NCBI GenBank assembly: GCA_009700485.1
Contig: WLLZ01000007.1
Span: 1-30,022, forward strand
Direction of reading: 5' to 3'
Source: Actinomycetota bacterium
GTDB lineage: Bacteria > Actinomycetota > Actinomycetes > S36-B12
DNA length: 30,022 nucleotides
Shown: positions 19,038-27,090 of the stretch, in pieces
Numbering within the stretch: position 1 is the first letter of the stretch
Layout of the letters: every line of letters begins with the position of its first letter
The notes under the pieces: model-generated
The model's database searches: none
What the model was told of the DNA's origin: nothing
What the model saw: the letters and a program-made list of their open reading frames with translations, nothing else
Made by a program: the position numbers and the translations under genes

Positions 19038-19105
19038 AGGCCGGTAGCATTCGTTTCGCTTACATTAAGGTTTCTGTCCCAAAGTTAATCGACCGAGGAG
19101 TTCTA
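19038..19105 (+). promoter_or_regulatory. Candidate promoter region and ribosome site of gap
   Basis: Two TAnnnT hexamers, TAGCAT (19045-19050) and TACATT (19061-19066), lie upstream of a strong GAGGAG (19095-19100) that is 5 nt from the GTG start of gap. No good -35 is visible. This is the likely start of the glycolytic gap-pgk-tpiA transcript. Confidence 0.35.
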
Positions 19106-20110
19106 GTGACCATCAAGGTTGGCATAAACGGGTTCGGGCGCATCGGCCGAAACTTTTATCGCGCACTTCGCGCTAGCGGAGCCGATATTCAAATAGTCGG
19201 AATCAATGACCTGACCGACACCAAGACCCTTGCCCACCTATTGAAGTACGACAGCATCTTGGGGCGAATCGGCGTAGAAGTTCAAGCGGTTGACGGTGCC
19301 ATCATCGTCGATGGCATAACCATCCCGGTCTTCGCTGAGCGCGACCCTGCCGCATTGCCCTGGGCCAAAGTTGGAGCGGATATCGTCATTGAGTCAACCG
19401 GGTTCTTCACTGACGCAGCAGCAGCAGGTAAGCACCTTGCCGCCGGGGCTAAGAAGGTAATCATCAGCGCTCCGGCCAAGGGCGAGGACATCACGATTGT
19501 GATGGGCGTTAACGAAGACAAATACAACCCGGCTACCGATAACATCATTTCCAACGCCTCGTGCACAACCAATTGCCTAGCGCCGATGGCCAAAGTTCTT
19601 GATGACTCATTCGGAATTGAGCGCGGCTTGATGACAACCATTCACGCCTACACCAACGACCAAAGCATTCTCGACTACCCACACAGTGATCTGCGTCGCG
19701 CGCGTGCGGCAGCGATCAACATGATCCCAACGAGTACCGGGGCGGCCAAGGCCATCAGTTTGGTGCTGCCACAGTTGAAGGGCCGGCTCGACGGTTATGC
19801 AATGCGAGTGCCGGTACCAACTGGCTCAGCGACCGACTTGACCGTTGAATTGAAGACTGCGGCCACGAAGGAGGAAATACACGCTGCTATTCAAGCAGCA
19901 GCAGCTGGACCACTCAAAGGAATCTTGGTCTACACCGAGGACCCAATAGTGTCGAGTGACATTGTTACGGATCCGGCCTCTTGTATCTTCGATTCAGGTT
20001 TGACATATGTCAATGGCAACTTGGCCAAGGTTGTCGGCTGGTACGACAATGAGTGGGGCTACAGCAATCGCTTGGTTGACCTCACCGCGTTCGTCGGCTC
20101 CTCCCTTTAG
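19106..20110 (+). CDS. gap: Glyceraldehyde-3-phosphate dehydrogenase, type I
   Basis: Glycolytic enzyme converting glyceraldehyde 3-phosphate, NAD and phosphate to 1,3-bisphosphoglycerate. The 334 residues open VTIKVGINGFGRIGRNFYRA (Rossmann NAD site), and the following GINDLTD places an Asp after the second strand, as in NAD-preferring enzymes. The catalytic thiol is Cys153 in SNASCTTNCLAP, and HAYTNDQS contains the partner His. The C-terminal WYDNEWGYSNR is intact. The GTG start is supported by GAGGAG 5 nt upstream. pgk follows 10 nt later and tpiA overlaps pgk, so the three lower-glycolysis genes form one unit. Confidence 0.98.
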   Translation: MTIKVGINGFGRIGRNFYRALRASGADIQIVGINDLTDTKTLAHLLKYDSILGRIGVEVQAVDGAIIVDGITIPVFAERDPAALPWAKVGADIVIESTGFFTDAAAAGKHLAAGAKKVIISAPAKGEDITIVMGVNEDKYNPATDNIISNASCTTNCLAPMAKVLDDSFGIERGLMTTIHAYTNDQSILDYPHSDLRRARAAAINMIPTSTGAAKAISLVLPQLKGRLDGYAMRVPVPTGSATDLTVELKTAATKEEIHAAIQAAAAGPLKGILVYTEDPIVSSDIVTDPASCIFDSGLTYVNGNLAKVVGWYDNEWGYSNRLVDLTAFVGSSL

Positions 20111-20120
20111 GCGGGTAGGT

Positions 20121-21329
20121 ATGCGCACCCTCGACGACTTAGATGTCGCCGGGAAAGTGGTTCTTGTCCGGTCAGATCTAAATGTTCCGCTCGCTACGGG
20201 AGAAACTGGCGAGCGGGTGATCACCGATGACGGCCGAATTCGTGCCAGTTTGCTAACAATTGGCGAGCTTCGAGCGGCCGGTGCCAAGGTCGTAGTGATT
20301 GCGCATCTTGGGCGTCCGAAAGGGGTGGCCCAGTCCGAGCTCAGCCTGGCGCCGGTGGCAACCCGGTTAGGTGAACTACTTGGCTGCGAGGTGCAACTTG
20401 GTACCGATATCACCGGCCCCAACACCCAATCCCTCATCGCGGCAATGAACCCTGGTGTCGTGGTGCTTTTGGAGAACATTCGGTTTGATTCGCGTGAAAC
20501 GAGCAAGAGTGTCGCTGAACGGCAAGAGCTTGCCCGTGAGCTCGCCGCACTTGGTGAAATTTATGTTTCAGATGGCTTTGGAGTGGTTCATCGCGAGCAA
20601 GCGTCGGTCACCGATATTGCCAGATTGATGCCATGTGCCGGTGGGCGTTTGGTGGTCTCGGAAACGCAGGTTTTCCGCGCCTTGTTGGCTAGCCCGGTTC
20701 GACCATACGTAGTAGTTCTAGGGGGCTCAAAAGTCAGTGACAAGCTCGCCGTTATCGGCAACTTAATTTCTCGCGTTGATCGAATACTTATTGGTGGCGG
20801 AATGGCCTTCACGTTCTTGGCGGCTTTGGGCTATGAGGTCGGGGATTCACTGCTGGAGGCGAATCAGGTCAAAAGGGTCAAAGGCTTCATCGCGCAGGCT
20901 AAAGTTTCAGGAGTTGAGTTACTGCTACCGATTGATGTGGTGATAGCGGATACTTTCAGTGCTGATGCAAAAGTCGAATGCGTACCCAGTGAGTTGATAC
21001 CAAGTGGCTGGCGGGGCCTGGATATCGGGCCAAAGTCGGCGGCGCTGTTCGCCGAGAAGATCGCCGATGCCGGCACGGTTGTCTGGAACGGACCGATGGG
21101 GGTATTTGAACTCGCACCATTCGCGGCCGGGACCAAAGCGGTGGCCGAGGCCATCGCGGCCTCACCGGGCATGAGTGTTGTAGGTGGCGGCGACTCGGCC
21201 GCGGCGATTCGTATGCTTGGCCTGGATGAGTCATCTTTTAGCCACATCAGCACCGGTGGTGGTGCCAGTTTGGAGTTTCTCGAGGGCAAAATCTTGCCTG
21301 GGATCACCGTTCTCGACGAAGGGCAATGA
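20121..21329 (+). CDS. pgk: Phosphoglycerate kinase
   Basis: Transfers the acyl phosphate of 1,3-bisphosphoglycerate to ADP, giving 3-phosphoglycerate and ATP. With ATG at 20121 the protein is 402 residues, the usual length, and begins MRTLDDLDVAGKVVLVRSDL with the substrate-binding RSDLNVP motif. IAHLGRPKG, LLENIRFDSRE, YVVVLGGSKVSDKL, WNGPMGVFE and the nucleotide-site VVGGGDSAAAI are all present. Longer in-frame starts would run into gap and were rejected; GGTAGGT directly before the ATG is a weak ribosome site. The stop overlaps tpiA by 4 nt (ATGA). Confidence 0.97.
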   Translation: MRTLDDLDVAGKVVLVRSDLNVPLATGETGERVITDDGRIRASLLTIGELRAAGAKVVVIAHLGRPKGVAQSELSLAPVATRLGELLGCEVQLGTDITGPNTQSLIAAMNPGVVVLLENIRFDSRETSKSVAERQELARELAALGEIYVSDGFGVVHREQASVTDIARLMPCAGGRLVVSETQVFRALLASPVRPYVVVLGGSKVSDKLAVIGNLISRVDRILIGGGMAFTFLAALGYEVGDSLLEANQVKRVKGFIAQAKVSGVELLLPIDVVIADTFSADAKVECVPSELIPSGWRGLDIGPKSAALFAEKIADAGTVVWNGPMGVFELAPFAAGTKAVAEAIAASPGMSVVGGGDSAAAIRMLGLDESSFSHISTGGGASLEFLEGKILPGITVLDEGQ

Positions 21330-22126
21330 TCGTGGCAGACCGCAAGCCAATGATGGCTGGCAACTGGAAAATGAATATGAACCACTTCGAAGCCATCGCG
21401 CTGGTGCAGAAGTTGGCCTACGCCCTTAATGATCAGGACTTCGCTGCGGTTGACGTCGTTGTGCTCCCACCATTCACTGATATTCGTTCAGTGCAGACGC
21501 TAATTGACGGCGATAAATACGAGCTCTTGTACGGTTCGCAGGATATTTCAGCTAGGGATGGAGGCGCCTTCACCGGTGAGATATCGGGCGCAATGCTGGC
21601 TAAATTGGGCTGTTCATTTGCCGTCGTGGGCCATAGCGAGCGCCGTCAATATCACGATGAAACAGATGAGATTGTTAACGCCAAAGCCAAGGCCGCCCTG
21701 CGTAGCGGCATCATTCCGATCGTCTGTGTGGGTGAGCACCTCGAAGTTCGACAAAACGGTAGTGCAGTACCCCATGTACTTGAGCAACTTGACGGCTCCT
21801 TGTTGGGTCTAACCGCCGAGCAGGTCGCCTCCATAGTGATCGCCTATGAACCGGTTTGGGCAATTGGCACCGGGGAGATCGCCACCCCGGAGGACGCTCA
21901 GGAGGTCTGTGCGGCGATCAGGGGCCGGATTGCCGACCAGTGGGGTAAGCAACCGGCCGCTGAAGTTAGGGTCCTCTACGGCGGGTCGGTCAAATCGAGC
22001 AATGTGGTGGGGATCATGGCCCACCCAGATGTCGACGGCGCCTTGGTTGGCGGGGCAAGTATCGACCCCGATGACTTTGTCGGCATCATTCGGTATCGGT
22101 TGCACCCAGCCGAACCGGCCGCTTAA
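21326..22126 (+). CDS. tpiA: Triosephosphate isomerase
   Basis: Interconverts dihydroxyacetone phosphate and glyceraldehyde 3-phosphate. The 266 residues contain the catalytic Lys15 (GNWKMN), His103 (GHSERR) and Glu175 (AYEPVWAIGTG), and the phosphate-binding loops LYGGSVKSSN and GALVGGASI. The start ATG overlaps the pgk stop in ATGA, so reinitiation is likely; a GTG two codons on is a possible alternative. No phosphoenolpyruvate carboxylase gene follows, unlike the corynebacterial gap-pgk-tpi-ppc order; secG comes next after 20 nt. Confidence 0.98.
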   Translation: MIVADRKPMMAGNWKMNMNHFEAIALVQKLAYALNDQDFAAVDVVVLPPFTDIRSVQTLIDGDKYELLYGSQDISARDGGAFTGEISGAMLAKLGCSFAVVGHSERRQYHDETDEIVNAKAKAALRSGIIPIVCVGEHLEVRQNGSAVPHVLEQLDGSLLGLTAEQVASIVIAYEPVWAIGTGEIATPEDAQEVCAAIRGRIADQWGKQPAAEVRVLYGGSVKSSNVVGIMAHPDVDGALVGGASIDPDDFVGIIRYRLHPAEPAA

Positions 22127-22134
22127 CCACCGCG

Positions 22135-22146
22135 TATCCTCAAGCC
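22135..22146 (+). promoter_or_regulatory. Candidate -10 box and leaderless start of secG
   Basis: TATCCT (22135-22140) is followed by 6 nt and the ATG of secG. The preceding bases (GCGTATCCT) match those of the candidate -10 box upstream of rpsA. No Shine-Dalgarno is present, which would let secG and rbpA be transcribed separately from glycolysis. Confidence 0.45.
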
Positions 22147-22395
22147 ATGATTGCCATCCTGACGATTGCCCTAGCCGTAATTTTGGTGATCACCAGCGTC
22201 TTACTGATTGTCCTAATTTTGCTGCACCGCGGCAAAGGCGGGGGGCTCTCGGATCTTTTCGGCGGGGGAGTTAGTTCGTCAATTGGCGGGTCTAGCGTTG
22301 CTGAGCGCAACCTGGACCGATTGACCGTTGGATTAGGCCTGGTCTGGGCGGCGAGCGTAATCGCCGTTGGGCTACTTGTTCGTACCGGCAGTTAA
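22147..22395 (+). CDS. secG: Protein translocase subunit SecG
   Basis: Small accessory subunit of the SecYEG membrane channel. It has 82 residues with two hydrophobic helices: one at the N-terminus (LTIALAVILVITSVLLIVLI) and one at ~58-79 (LTVGLGLVWAASVIAVGLLV). They flank the family's glycine-rich cytoplasmic loop (LLHRGKGGGLSDLFGGGVSS). Length and topology are normal. It sits between tpiA and rbpA, as in many actinobacteria. Confidence 0.95.
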   Translation: MIAILTIALAVILVITSVLLIVLILLHRGKGGGLSDLFGGGVSSSIGGSSVAERNLDRLTVGLGLVWAASVIAVGLLVRTGS

Positions 22396-22417
22396 CGCAA
22401 CTTCGAAGGGAATTCTT

Positions 22418-22747
22418 GTGGCGGGTGGCAGTGCAATTCGTGGTAGCCGTGTCGGTGCGGGCCCAATGGGTGAAGCCGAACGCGGCGAAGCTGCTCCGCG
22501 CATCTGGGTGTCTTTTTGGTGCTGCCGTGGGCATGAGTCAAAGCCCAGTTTCGCTACCGATGCGGTGATCCCTGAAGAATGGGACTGCCCACGCTGTGGC
22601 CTGCCGGCCGGGCCCGATGAGGCCAATCCGCCTTTGCCACCGAAGGTTGAGCCGTATAAGACCCACTTGGCCTATGTGAAAGAGCGCCGTTCAGATAAAG
22701 ATGGCGCCGCCATTTTAGCCGAGGCCATGGAGAAAATCCGCCCATAG
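22418..22747 (+). CDS. rbpA: RNA polymerase-binding protein RbpA
   Basis: Actinobacterial protein that binds RNA polymerase and principal sigma factors and stabilises the open promoter complex. With GTG at 22418 (AAGGG 7 nt upstream) it is 109 residues. The opening AIRGSRVGAGPMGEAERGE closely resembles the Streptomyces protein. The core domain carries Cys35/Cys36, His39, Cys57 and Cys60 (WCCRGH, DCPRCG), the zinc ligands kept in Streptomyces RbpA but lost in the mycobacterial one. The C-terminal PYKTHLAYVKERRS and the helix after it form the sigma-interacting domain. It follows secG by 22 nt and is convergent with pgl, 20 nt away. Its presence fits the -10-only promoters suggested here. Confidence 0.96.
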   Translation: MAGGSAIRGSRVGAGPMGEAERGEAAPRIWVSFWCCRGHESKPSFATDAVIPEEWDCPRCGLPAGPDEANPPLPPKVEPYKTHLAYVKERRSDKDGAAILAEAMEKIRP

Positions 22748-22767
22748 TGTTGGCGGACTCCGGGCGA

Positions 22768-23541
22768 CTAGGCGGTTGTGCGGCTAAGGCCCGGTGGCAA
22801 TTTCGCTCCGGCTTGCTCGTCAATCAGGAAAAGGGTGCGCTCGCGACCCCGGGCACCAGCGGCCGGAACCTGCAGAACGCCCGCCGCGGGGTCGAGTGCC
22901 AATCTAATGGCTGCAGCTTTTTCGGTTCCACTTGCTAAGACCCAAACCTCGCGTGCTGCGCTAATTGTTGGCAGCGTCATGGTGATGCGCGTTGACGGCG
23001 GCTTCGGTGAGCCGTGCACCGCCGTGACCGCCCTGTCATCATGTAATGCTGGATGCTCCGGAAACAGTGATGCTACGTGACCATCGGGCCCGATTCCAAG
23101 AAGCATCACCGCAAAACTTGGCACTGGAGCATGGTCTTCGGGGCGGCGGTACCGTTCGAGTTCATCGGCATAAGCCGCGGCCGAGGTTTCGGCGTCCGCG
23201 GTGGTGTCGGGGCCGGCAATTACGTGTAAATTCCGCGGAGGGATAGGCACGAAATCTAATAATGCGGCGCGAGCGGCGCTTTCATTGCGTTCAGGGTCGC
23301 CCGAGGGTAAGTACCTTTCATCGCCCCACCAAATCTCGATCAACTCCCAATCTACGGAATTTAGACCGGGGCCCTTTGCAATTGACGCCAAGGCAGCGGT
23401 GCCAATTCCGCCACCGGTTAAGACAATGTGCGGGCGTACCCCAGAATATTGAGTTTCGACGATGTGGGTGATTAGTTGCGCTGCTACAGCGTCAGCAAGG
23501 GATTGGGCATTTTGGTGTCGAATGACCTCAACAGCATTCAC
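22768..23541 (-). CDS. pgl: 6-phosphogluconolactonase
   Basis: Hydrolyses 6-phosphogluconolactone, the second step of the oxidative pentose phosphate pathway. The 257 residues show the family's IVLTGGGIGTAALASI (phosphate-binding loop), WWGDERYLPSGDPERNE and MLLGIGPDGHVASLFPEHPA, all in the expected order. I chose GTG at 23541 because it forms a GTGA overlap with the opcA stop, matching the zwf/opcA junction; a TTG three codons upstream is the alternative. It is the last gene of the tkt-tal-zwf-opcA-pgl unit and runs head-on towards rbpA. Confidence 0.93.
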   Translation of the reverse strand: MNAVEVIRHQNAQSLADAVAAQLITHIVETQYSGVRPHIVLTGGGIGTAALASIAKGPGLNSVDWELIEIWWGDERYLPSGDPERNESAARAALLDFVPIPPRNLHVIAGPDTTADAETSAAAYADELERYRRPEDHAPVPSFAVMLLGIGPDGHVASLFPEHPALHDDRAVTAVHGSPKPPSTRITMTLPTISAAREVWVLASGTEKAAAIRLALDPAAGVLQVPAAGARGRERTLFLIDEQAGAKLPPGLSRTTA

Positions 23542-24449
23542 GCCTTGCAATCCGAATCACTAACCCCCGCAATTGCTTTCTCATAAGTAAAATCGGGGTC
23601 AAGGCGCCGAAGCTCTTCGGATAGCAGGGCTGCTAGGTCGCGCCGGGGCAGCACAACGGTGGTGTCTGGTTGCCCTGAACAGCAAAGTGTTGCGACCCCA
23701 CCCTCTTTGCGACTGATCGAAATTTTATCGGCACCGGCTAGCAGCGTTACTTCAGTGAGCCCGGGACCATCATCACTGTTGCGAATCACTGGTACTCCCA
23801 GGCGACGGTGCAGCCAAGAAGTCAATAGCGGCACGCTGGGATTGCCGCGCTCACCTGAAACACTCGCACCGGTAATTGTCCCGAATGGTTGATCGAGGGC
23901 CGAGGCGAGAGCTGATCGCCATGGGGTGAGGCGGGTCCATGCGAGGTCGGTATCGCCTGGATGGTAGCCCTGCCGAAGGGTGAGTAGTTCACGTAATGGG
24001 TCCAGGGCACCTGCTGCATCGGTGATGCGCCGCTGCGCGTGCCGACCAATTGGATCATCGGCGGGCACCCTGGGCGCAACACCAGGCCAGTAGGCGACCA
24101 CCGGAGTGTCTGAGAGTAAGAGCGGTACGGCCACGGAATTTGCGTGTTCGGCGAGAAGACCCCGCAGCCGCAGGATGGCAACTTCACCCGGGCCATCATC
24201 ACCCCCAACCGAGATGTCCGCATCTAGGCAGGTATTTGGGTCGGTAGGCCTTGGAACCATGGTGATTATGCGCATTGGATGCAGGCGCGCAGCGGCCACC
24301 GCAGCGGCGGTGGCATCGGCCTGCGTCTCCTCAGTGGCCATGATTAACAAAGTCAGGACCATTCCGGTGGGCGAGGAGCCCAGGCGGTTTCGCTCCTGAT
24401 TTATGGTCGCGGCAACGGCCCCGCCGCTGGTGTCCTCAAGTCTGATCAT
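23538..24449 (-). CDS. opcA: Glucose-6-phosphate dehydrogenase assembly protein OpcA
   Basis: Partner protein needed for full activity of glucose-6-phosphate dehydrogenase in cyanobacteria and actinobacteria. With ATG at 24449 it has 303 residues and begins MIRLEDTSGGAVAATINQER, where homologues begin. A longer open frame to 24509 is rejected because it lies inside zwf, and the chosen ATG overlaps the zwf stop as ATGA. Family features include GMVLTLLIMATEETQADATA, VAVPLLLSDTPVVAYWPG and PWRSALASALDQP. The pgl start overlaps its stop. Placement between zwf and pgl is standard in this phylum. Confidence 0.94.
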   Translation of the reverse strand: MIRLEDTSGGAVAATINQERNRLGSSPTGMVLTLLIMATEETQADATAAAVAAARLHPMRIITMVPRPTDPNTCLDADISVGGDDGPGEVAILRLRGLLAEHANSVAVPLLLSDTPVVAYWPGVAPRVPADDPIGRHAQRRITDAAGALDPLRELLTLRQGYHPGDTDLAWTRLTPWRSALASALDQPFGTITGASVSGERGNPSVPLLTSWLHRRLGVPVIRNSDDGPGLTEVTLLAGADKISISRKEGGVATLCCSGQPDTTVVLPRRDLAALLSEELRRLDPDFTYEKAIAGVSDSDCKA

Positions 24450-25978
24450 GGCCGCCGCCAAGTGCGGCCATCGCGCTTGATCATCTCGTCGGCCGAGTGC
24501 GGCCCCCAACCACCTGCTACGTATTGGTCGGGTTGCCCTTGCTCGGCCCAGCGATCAAGAACCGGATCCAAGATGGTCCAGGCTAGTTCAACCTCGCGCG
24601 GCCTCGGGAACAGCGGTGGATCACCTAAGAGCACGTCAAGGATTAAGCGCTCGTAGGCTTCCGGGCTCGAATCAACGAATGAATCACCGTATTGGAAATC
24701 CATCGTCACATCGCGAACTTCTACCGAAGAAGTGTTCGGTACCTTGGATCCGAATTTGACGGTGATGCCCTCATCGGGCTGGATGCGGAATACGAAGGCG
24801 TTATTGCTGAGTTCTTCAACGGCGGCACTTGCAAATGGCAGATGTGGGGCACGTTTGAAAACAACAGCGACTTCGGTGACCCGACGCCCAAGCCGTTTAC
24901 CTGTGCGGAGATAAAATGGAACTCCTGCCCAGCGCCGGTTTTCCACATTTAAACGAACCGCTGCGTAGGTGTCAGTTATTGAGGTGGGTGAAATCCCGTC
25001 TTCCTCCAGGTAACCTTTTACCGGTATTCCGCCCTGCCAGCCGGAGGTGTACTGCCCTCGGGAGGTGTGGAGATCAATTTTCCTCGGCAATTTGATCGCC
25101 GATAAAACTTTTTCTTTCTCCAGTCGCACATCACGCGAGGTAAAGGAGAGTGGCTCCTCCATGGCGGTTAGTGCGAGGAGTTGTAATAGGTGGTTTTGGA
25201 TTACATCGCGTGCAGCGCCAATACCGTCGTAGTAGCCGGCACGCCCGGCAATACCGATATCCTCGGCCATGGTGATCTGCACATTATCCACATAGTTTGA
25301 GTTCCACAGCGGCTCGTACATCACGTTAGCGAAGCGTACGGCCAAGATGTTCTGAACGGTCTCTTTGCCCAGATAGTGGTCAATCCGAAAAACTGACCCT
25401 GACGGAAACACCTCGCCTACCAGGTTATTGAGAGCGGTCGCACTGGTTAGGTCATGGCCGAATGGCTTTTCGATTACCACTCGCCGCCAAGCGTCTTCCC
25501 GACTATCTGCAAGTCCCGATGCCTTTAGGTGTTCAAGAACAACCGGGAATAACCCGGGCGGAATCGACAGATAAAAAGCATGGTTACCTCTGGTGCCTCG
25601 AGTGGCATCTAAATCGGCAACCGCCGCACTTAACTCTTGGTAGGCGGCGGGGTCGGCCAGGTCTCCCGCCACGAATCTAATACCTTCTGAAAGCTGCTTC
25701 CAGGTGGATTCACGAAATGGGGTTCGCGAATGCTCACGAACAGCGTCGTGCACAATTTTAGCGAAGTCCTCATCCGCCCAATCGCGCCGAGCGAAACCAA
25801 CAAGCGCAAAACCAGGTGGTAGAAGCCCGCGGTTGGCCAGGTCATAAATTGCCGGCATCACTTTCTTGGTAGCGAGGTCGCCGGTAACTCCGAACAAAAC
25901 CATCCCGCACGGGCCGGCGACCCTGGGGAGTCGATGGTCTAGTTGATCTCGTAGCGGGTTGCCAATTTCAACTTTCAT
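24446..25978 (-). CDS. zwf: Glucose-6-phosphate 1-dehydrogenase
   Basis: Oxidises glucose 6-phosphate to 6-phosphogluconolactone, making NADPH. It has 510 residues, the usual size. The coenzyme fingerprint is VLFGVTGDLATKKVMPAIYD near the N-terminus. The active-site peptide RIDHYLGKETVQN contains His201 and the substrate-binding Lys; VIEKPFGHD and the C-terminal YERLILDVLLGDPPLF are also present. Its ATG shares one base with the tal stop (TAATG) and its stop overlaps opcA, so tal-zwf-opcA-pgl should be translated as a coupled series. No pgi gene lies between tal and zwf, unlike the streptomycete order. Confidence 0.98.
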   Translation of the reverse strand: MKVEIGNPLRDQLDHRLPRVAGPCGMVLFGVTGDLATKKVMPAIYDLANRGLLPPGFALVGFARRDWADEDFAKIVHDAVREHSRTPFRESTWKQLSEGIRFVAGDLADPAAYQELSAAVADLDATRGTRGNHAFYLSIPPGLFPVVLEHLKASGLADSREDAWRRVVIEKPFGHDLTSATALNNLVGEVFPSGSVFRIDHYLGKETVQNILAVRFANVMYEPLWNSNYVDNVQITMAEDIGIAGRAGYYDGIGAARDVIQNHLLQLLALTAMEEPLSFTSRDVRLEKEKVLSAIKLPRKIDLHTSRGQYTSGWQGGIPVKGYLEEDGISPTSITDTYAAVRLNVENRRWAGVPFYLRTGKRLGRRVTEVAVVFKRAPHLPFASAAVEELSNNAFVFRIQPDEGITVKFGSKVPNTSSVEVRDVTMDFQYGDSFVDSSPEAYERLILDVLLGDPPLFPRPREVELAWTILDPVLDRWAEQGQPDQYVAGGWGPHSADEMIKRDGRTWRRP

Positions 25979-27081
25979 TACGATCCCTGCATCGCATTCT
26001 CAACGGTGGTACGTAGTTGTTCCCAGGAGTCGATGAACTTCTGCACCCCTTCAATTTCGTGTTTGTCGCACACGGAGTCTTGGTCGATGCCTTGCGTGGC
26101 AAGGGATTGCCAAACCGCGGCCGCGGCGGGGCCGGTGCCGCGCACGGTATCGCCGATTACCTGGCCATGTTGATCGACGGCGTTCAAGGTGGCCTCAGGC
26201 ATGGTGTTGACACAGCCCGCGGTCGCAAGATCGATGACATAACGGGTGTCGTCGTAGTGTGGGTCCTTGACCCCGGTTGAGGCCCAGAGCGGACGCTGCG
26301 GGTTGGCACCGGCGCCCGCGAGTTCGGCCCAGCCCGCGGTGGCGAGGGCCTCCTCATAGGCAACCCAGGCGAGCCTGGCGTTGGCGAGGGCAGCTTCGCC
26401 TTTAAGTTCGATGGCTGCGGGCGTGGCCACTGCCTCGAGTTGAGCGTCCACCGCAGCATCGACCCGGCTGACGAAAAATGAGGCTACGGATTGAATATTT
26501 GACAGGTCATGACCCGCTGCCCTTGCGCGCACGAGGCCGGCCTCATACGCCGCAATAACTTCACGGTAACGATCAACCGAGAAAATCAAAGTTACGTTAA
26601 CGCTGATGCCATTGGCGATGGTCTCTGTAATCGCTGGTAGGCCGGCCTTGGTCGCCGGAATCTTGATCAGCGCATTTGGGCGGGCGACCTGACTCCAAAG
26701 CTCCGCCGCCTGAATGATTGTCGCTGCGGTGTCATTCGCTAAGCGTGGGTCTACCTCAATTGATACCCGACCATCGACACCACCTGATTGCTGCCAAAGC
26801 CCGGTAAATAGATCACAGGCAGCGCGGACATCGTCGGTAGTCAACCTGCGGATGATCTGGTCGACATCTTTGCCTTGAGCGGTGAGCTCACTGATCTGAG
26901 CCGCATAGGCTTCAGCACCCGCTGAAACTGCCTTATCAAAGATCGCCGGGTTGGTGGTAACACCTCTAACGCACTTGCTTTCGATTAACTCGGCCAAGTT
27001 GCCGGAGGTAATACGGTGACGATCTAGATCATCAAGCCAGATCGAGACGCCAAGATCAGTCAAGGCCTCAAGTGCATTCAT
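25978..27081 (-). CDS. tal: Transaldolase
   Basis: Moves a dihydroxyacetone unit between sugar phosphates in the non-oxidative pentose phosphate branch. The 367 residues match the longer actinobacterial transaldolase type. The Schiff-base lysine is Lys140 in PNALIKIPATKAG; SIWLDDLDRHRITSGNL and RGVTTNPAIFDKAV near the N-terminus and VASFFVSRVD are further family blocks. It begins 9 nt after the tkt stop. The gene is intact. Confidence 0.97.
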   Translation of the reverse strand: MNALEALTDLGVSIWLDDLDRHRITSGNLAELIESKCVRGVTTNPAIFDKAVSAGAEAYAAQISELTAQGKDVDQIIRRLTTDDVRAACDLFTGLWQQSGGVDGRVSIEVDPRLANDTAATIIQAAELWSQVARPNALIKIPATKAGLPAITETIANGISVNVTLIFSVDRYREVIAAYEAGLVRARAAGHDLSNIQSVASFFVSRVDAAVDAQLEAVATPAAIELKGEAALANARLAWVAYEEALATAGWAELAGAGANPQRPLWASTGVKDPHYDDTRYVIDLATAGCVNTMPEATLNAVDQHGQVIGDTVRGTGPAAAAVWQSLATQGIDQDSVCDKHEIEGVQKFIDSWEQLRTTVENAMQGS

Positions 27082-27090
27082 CGTATTAAC

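Noticed and set aside
20007..20120. In-frame extension of pgk into gap.
   Set aside because: The extra 38 residues are out-of-frame gap sequence; Pgk begins normally at 20121.
24450..24509. In-frame extension of opcA upstream of 24449.
   Set aside because: It lies within the zwf C-terminus, and the ATGA overlap at 24446-24449 gives the start that homologues use.
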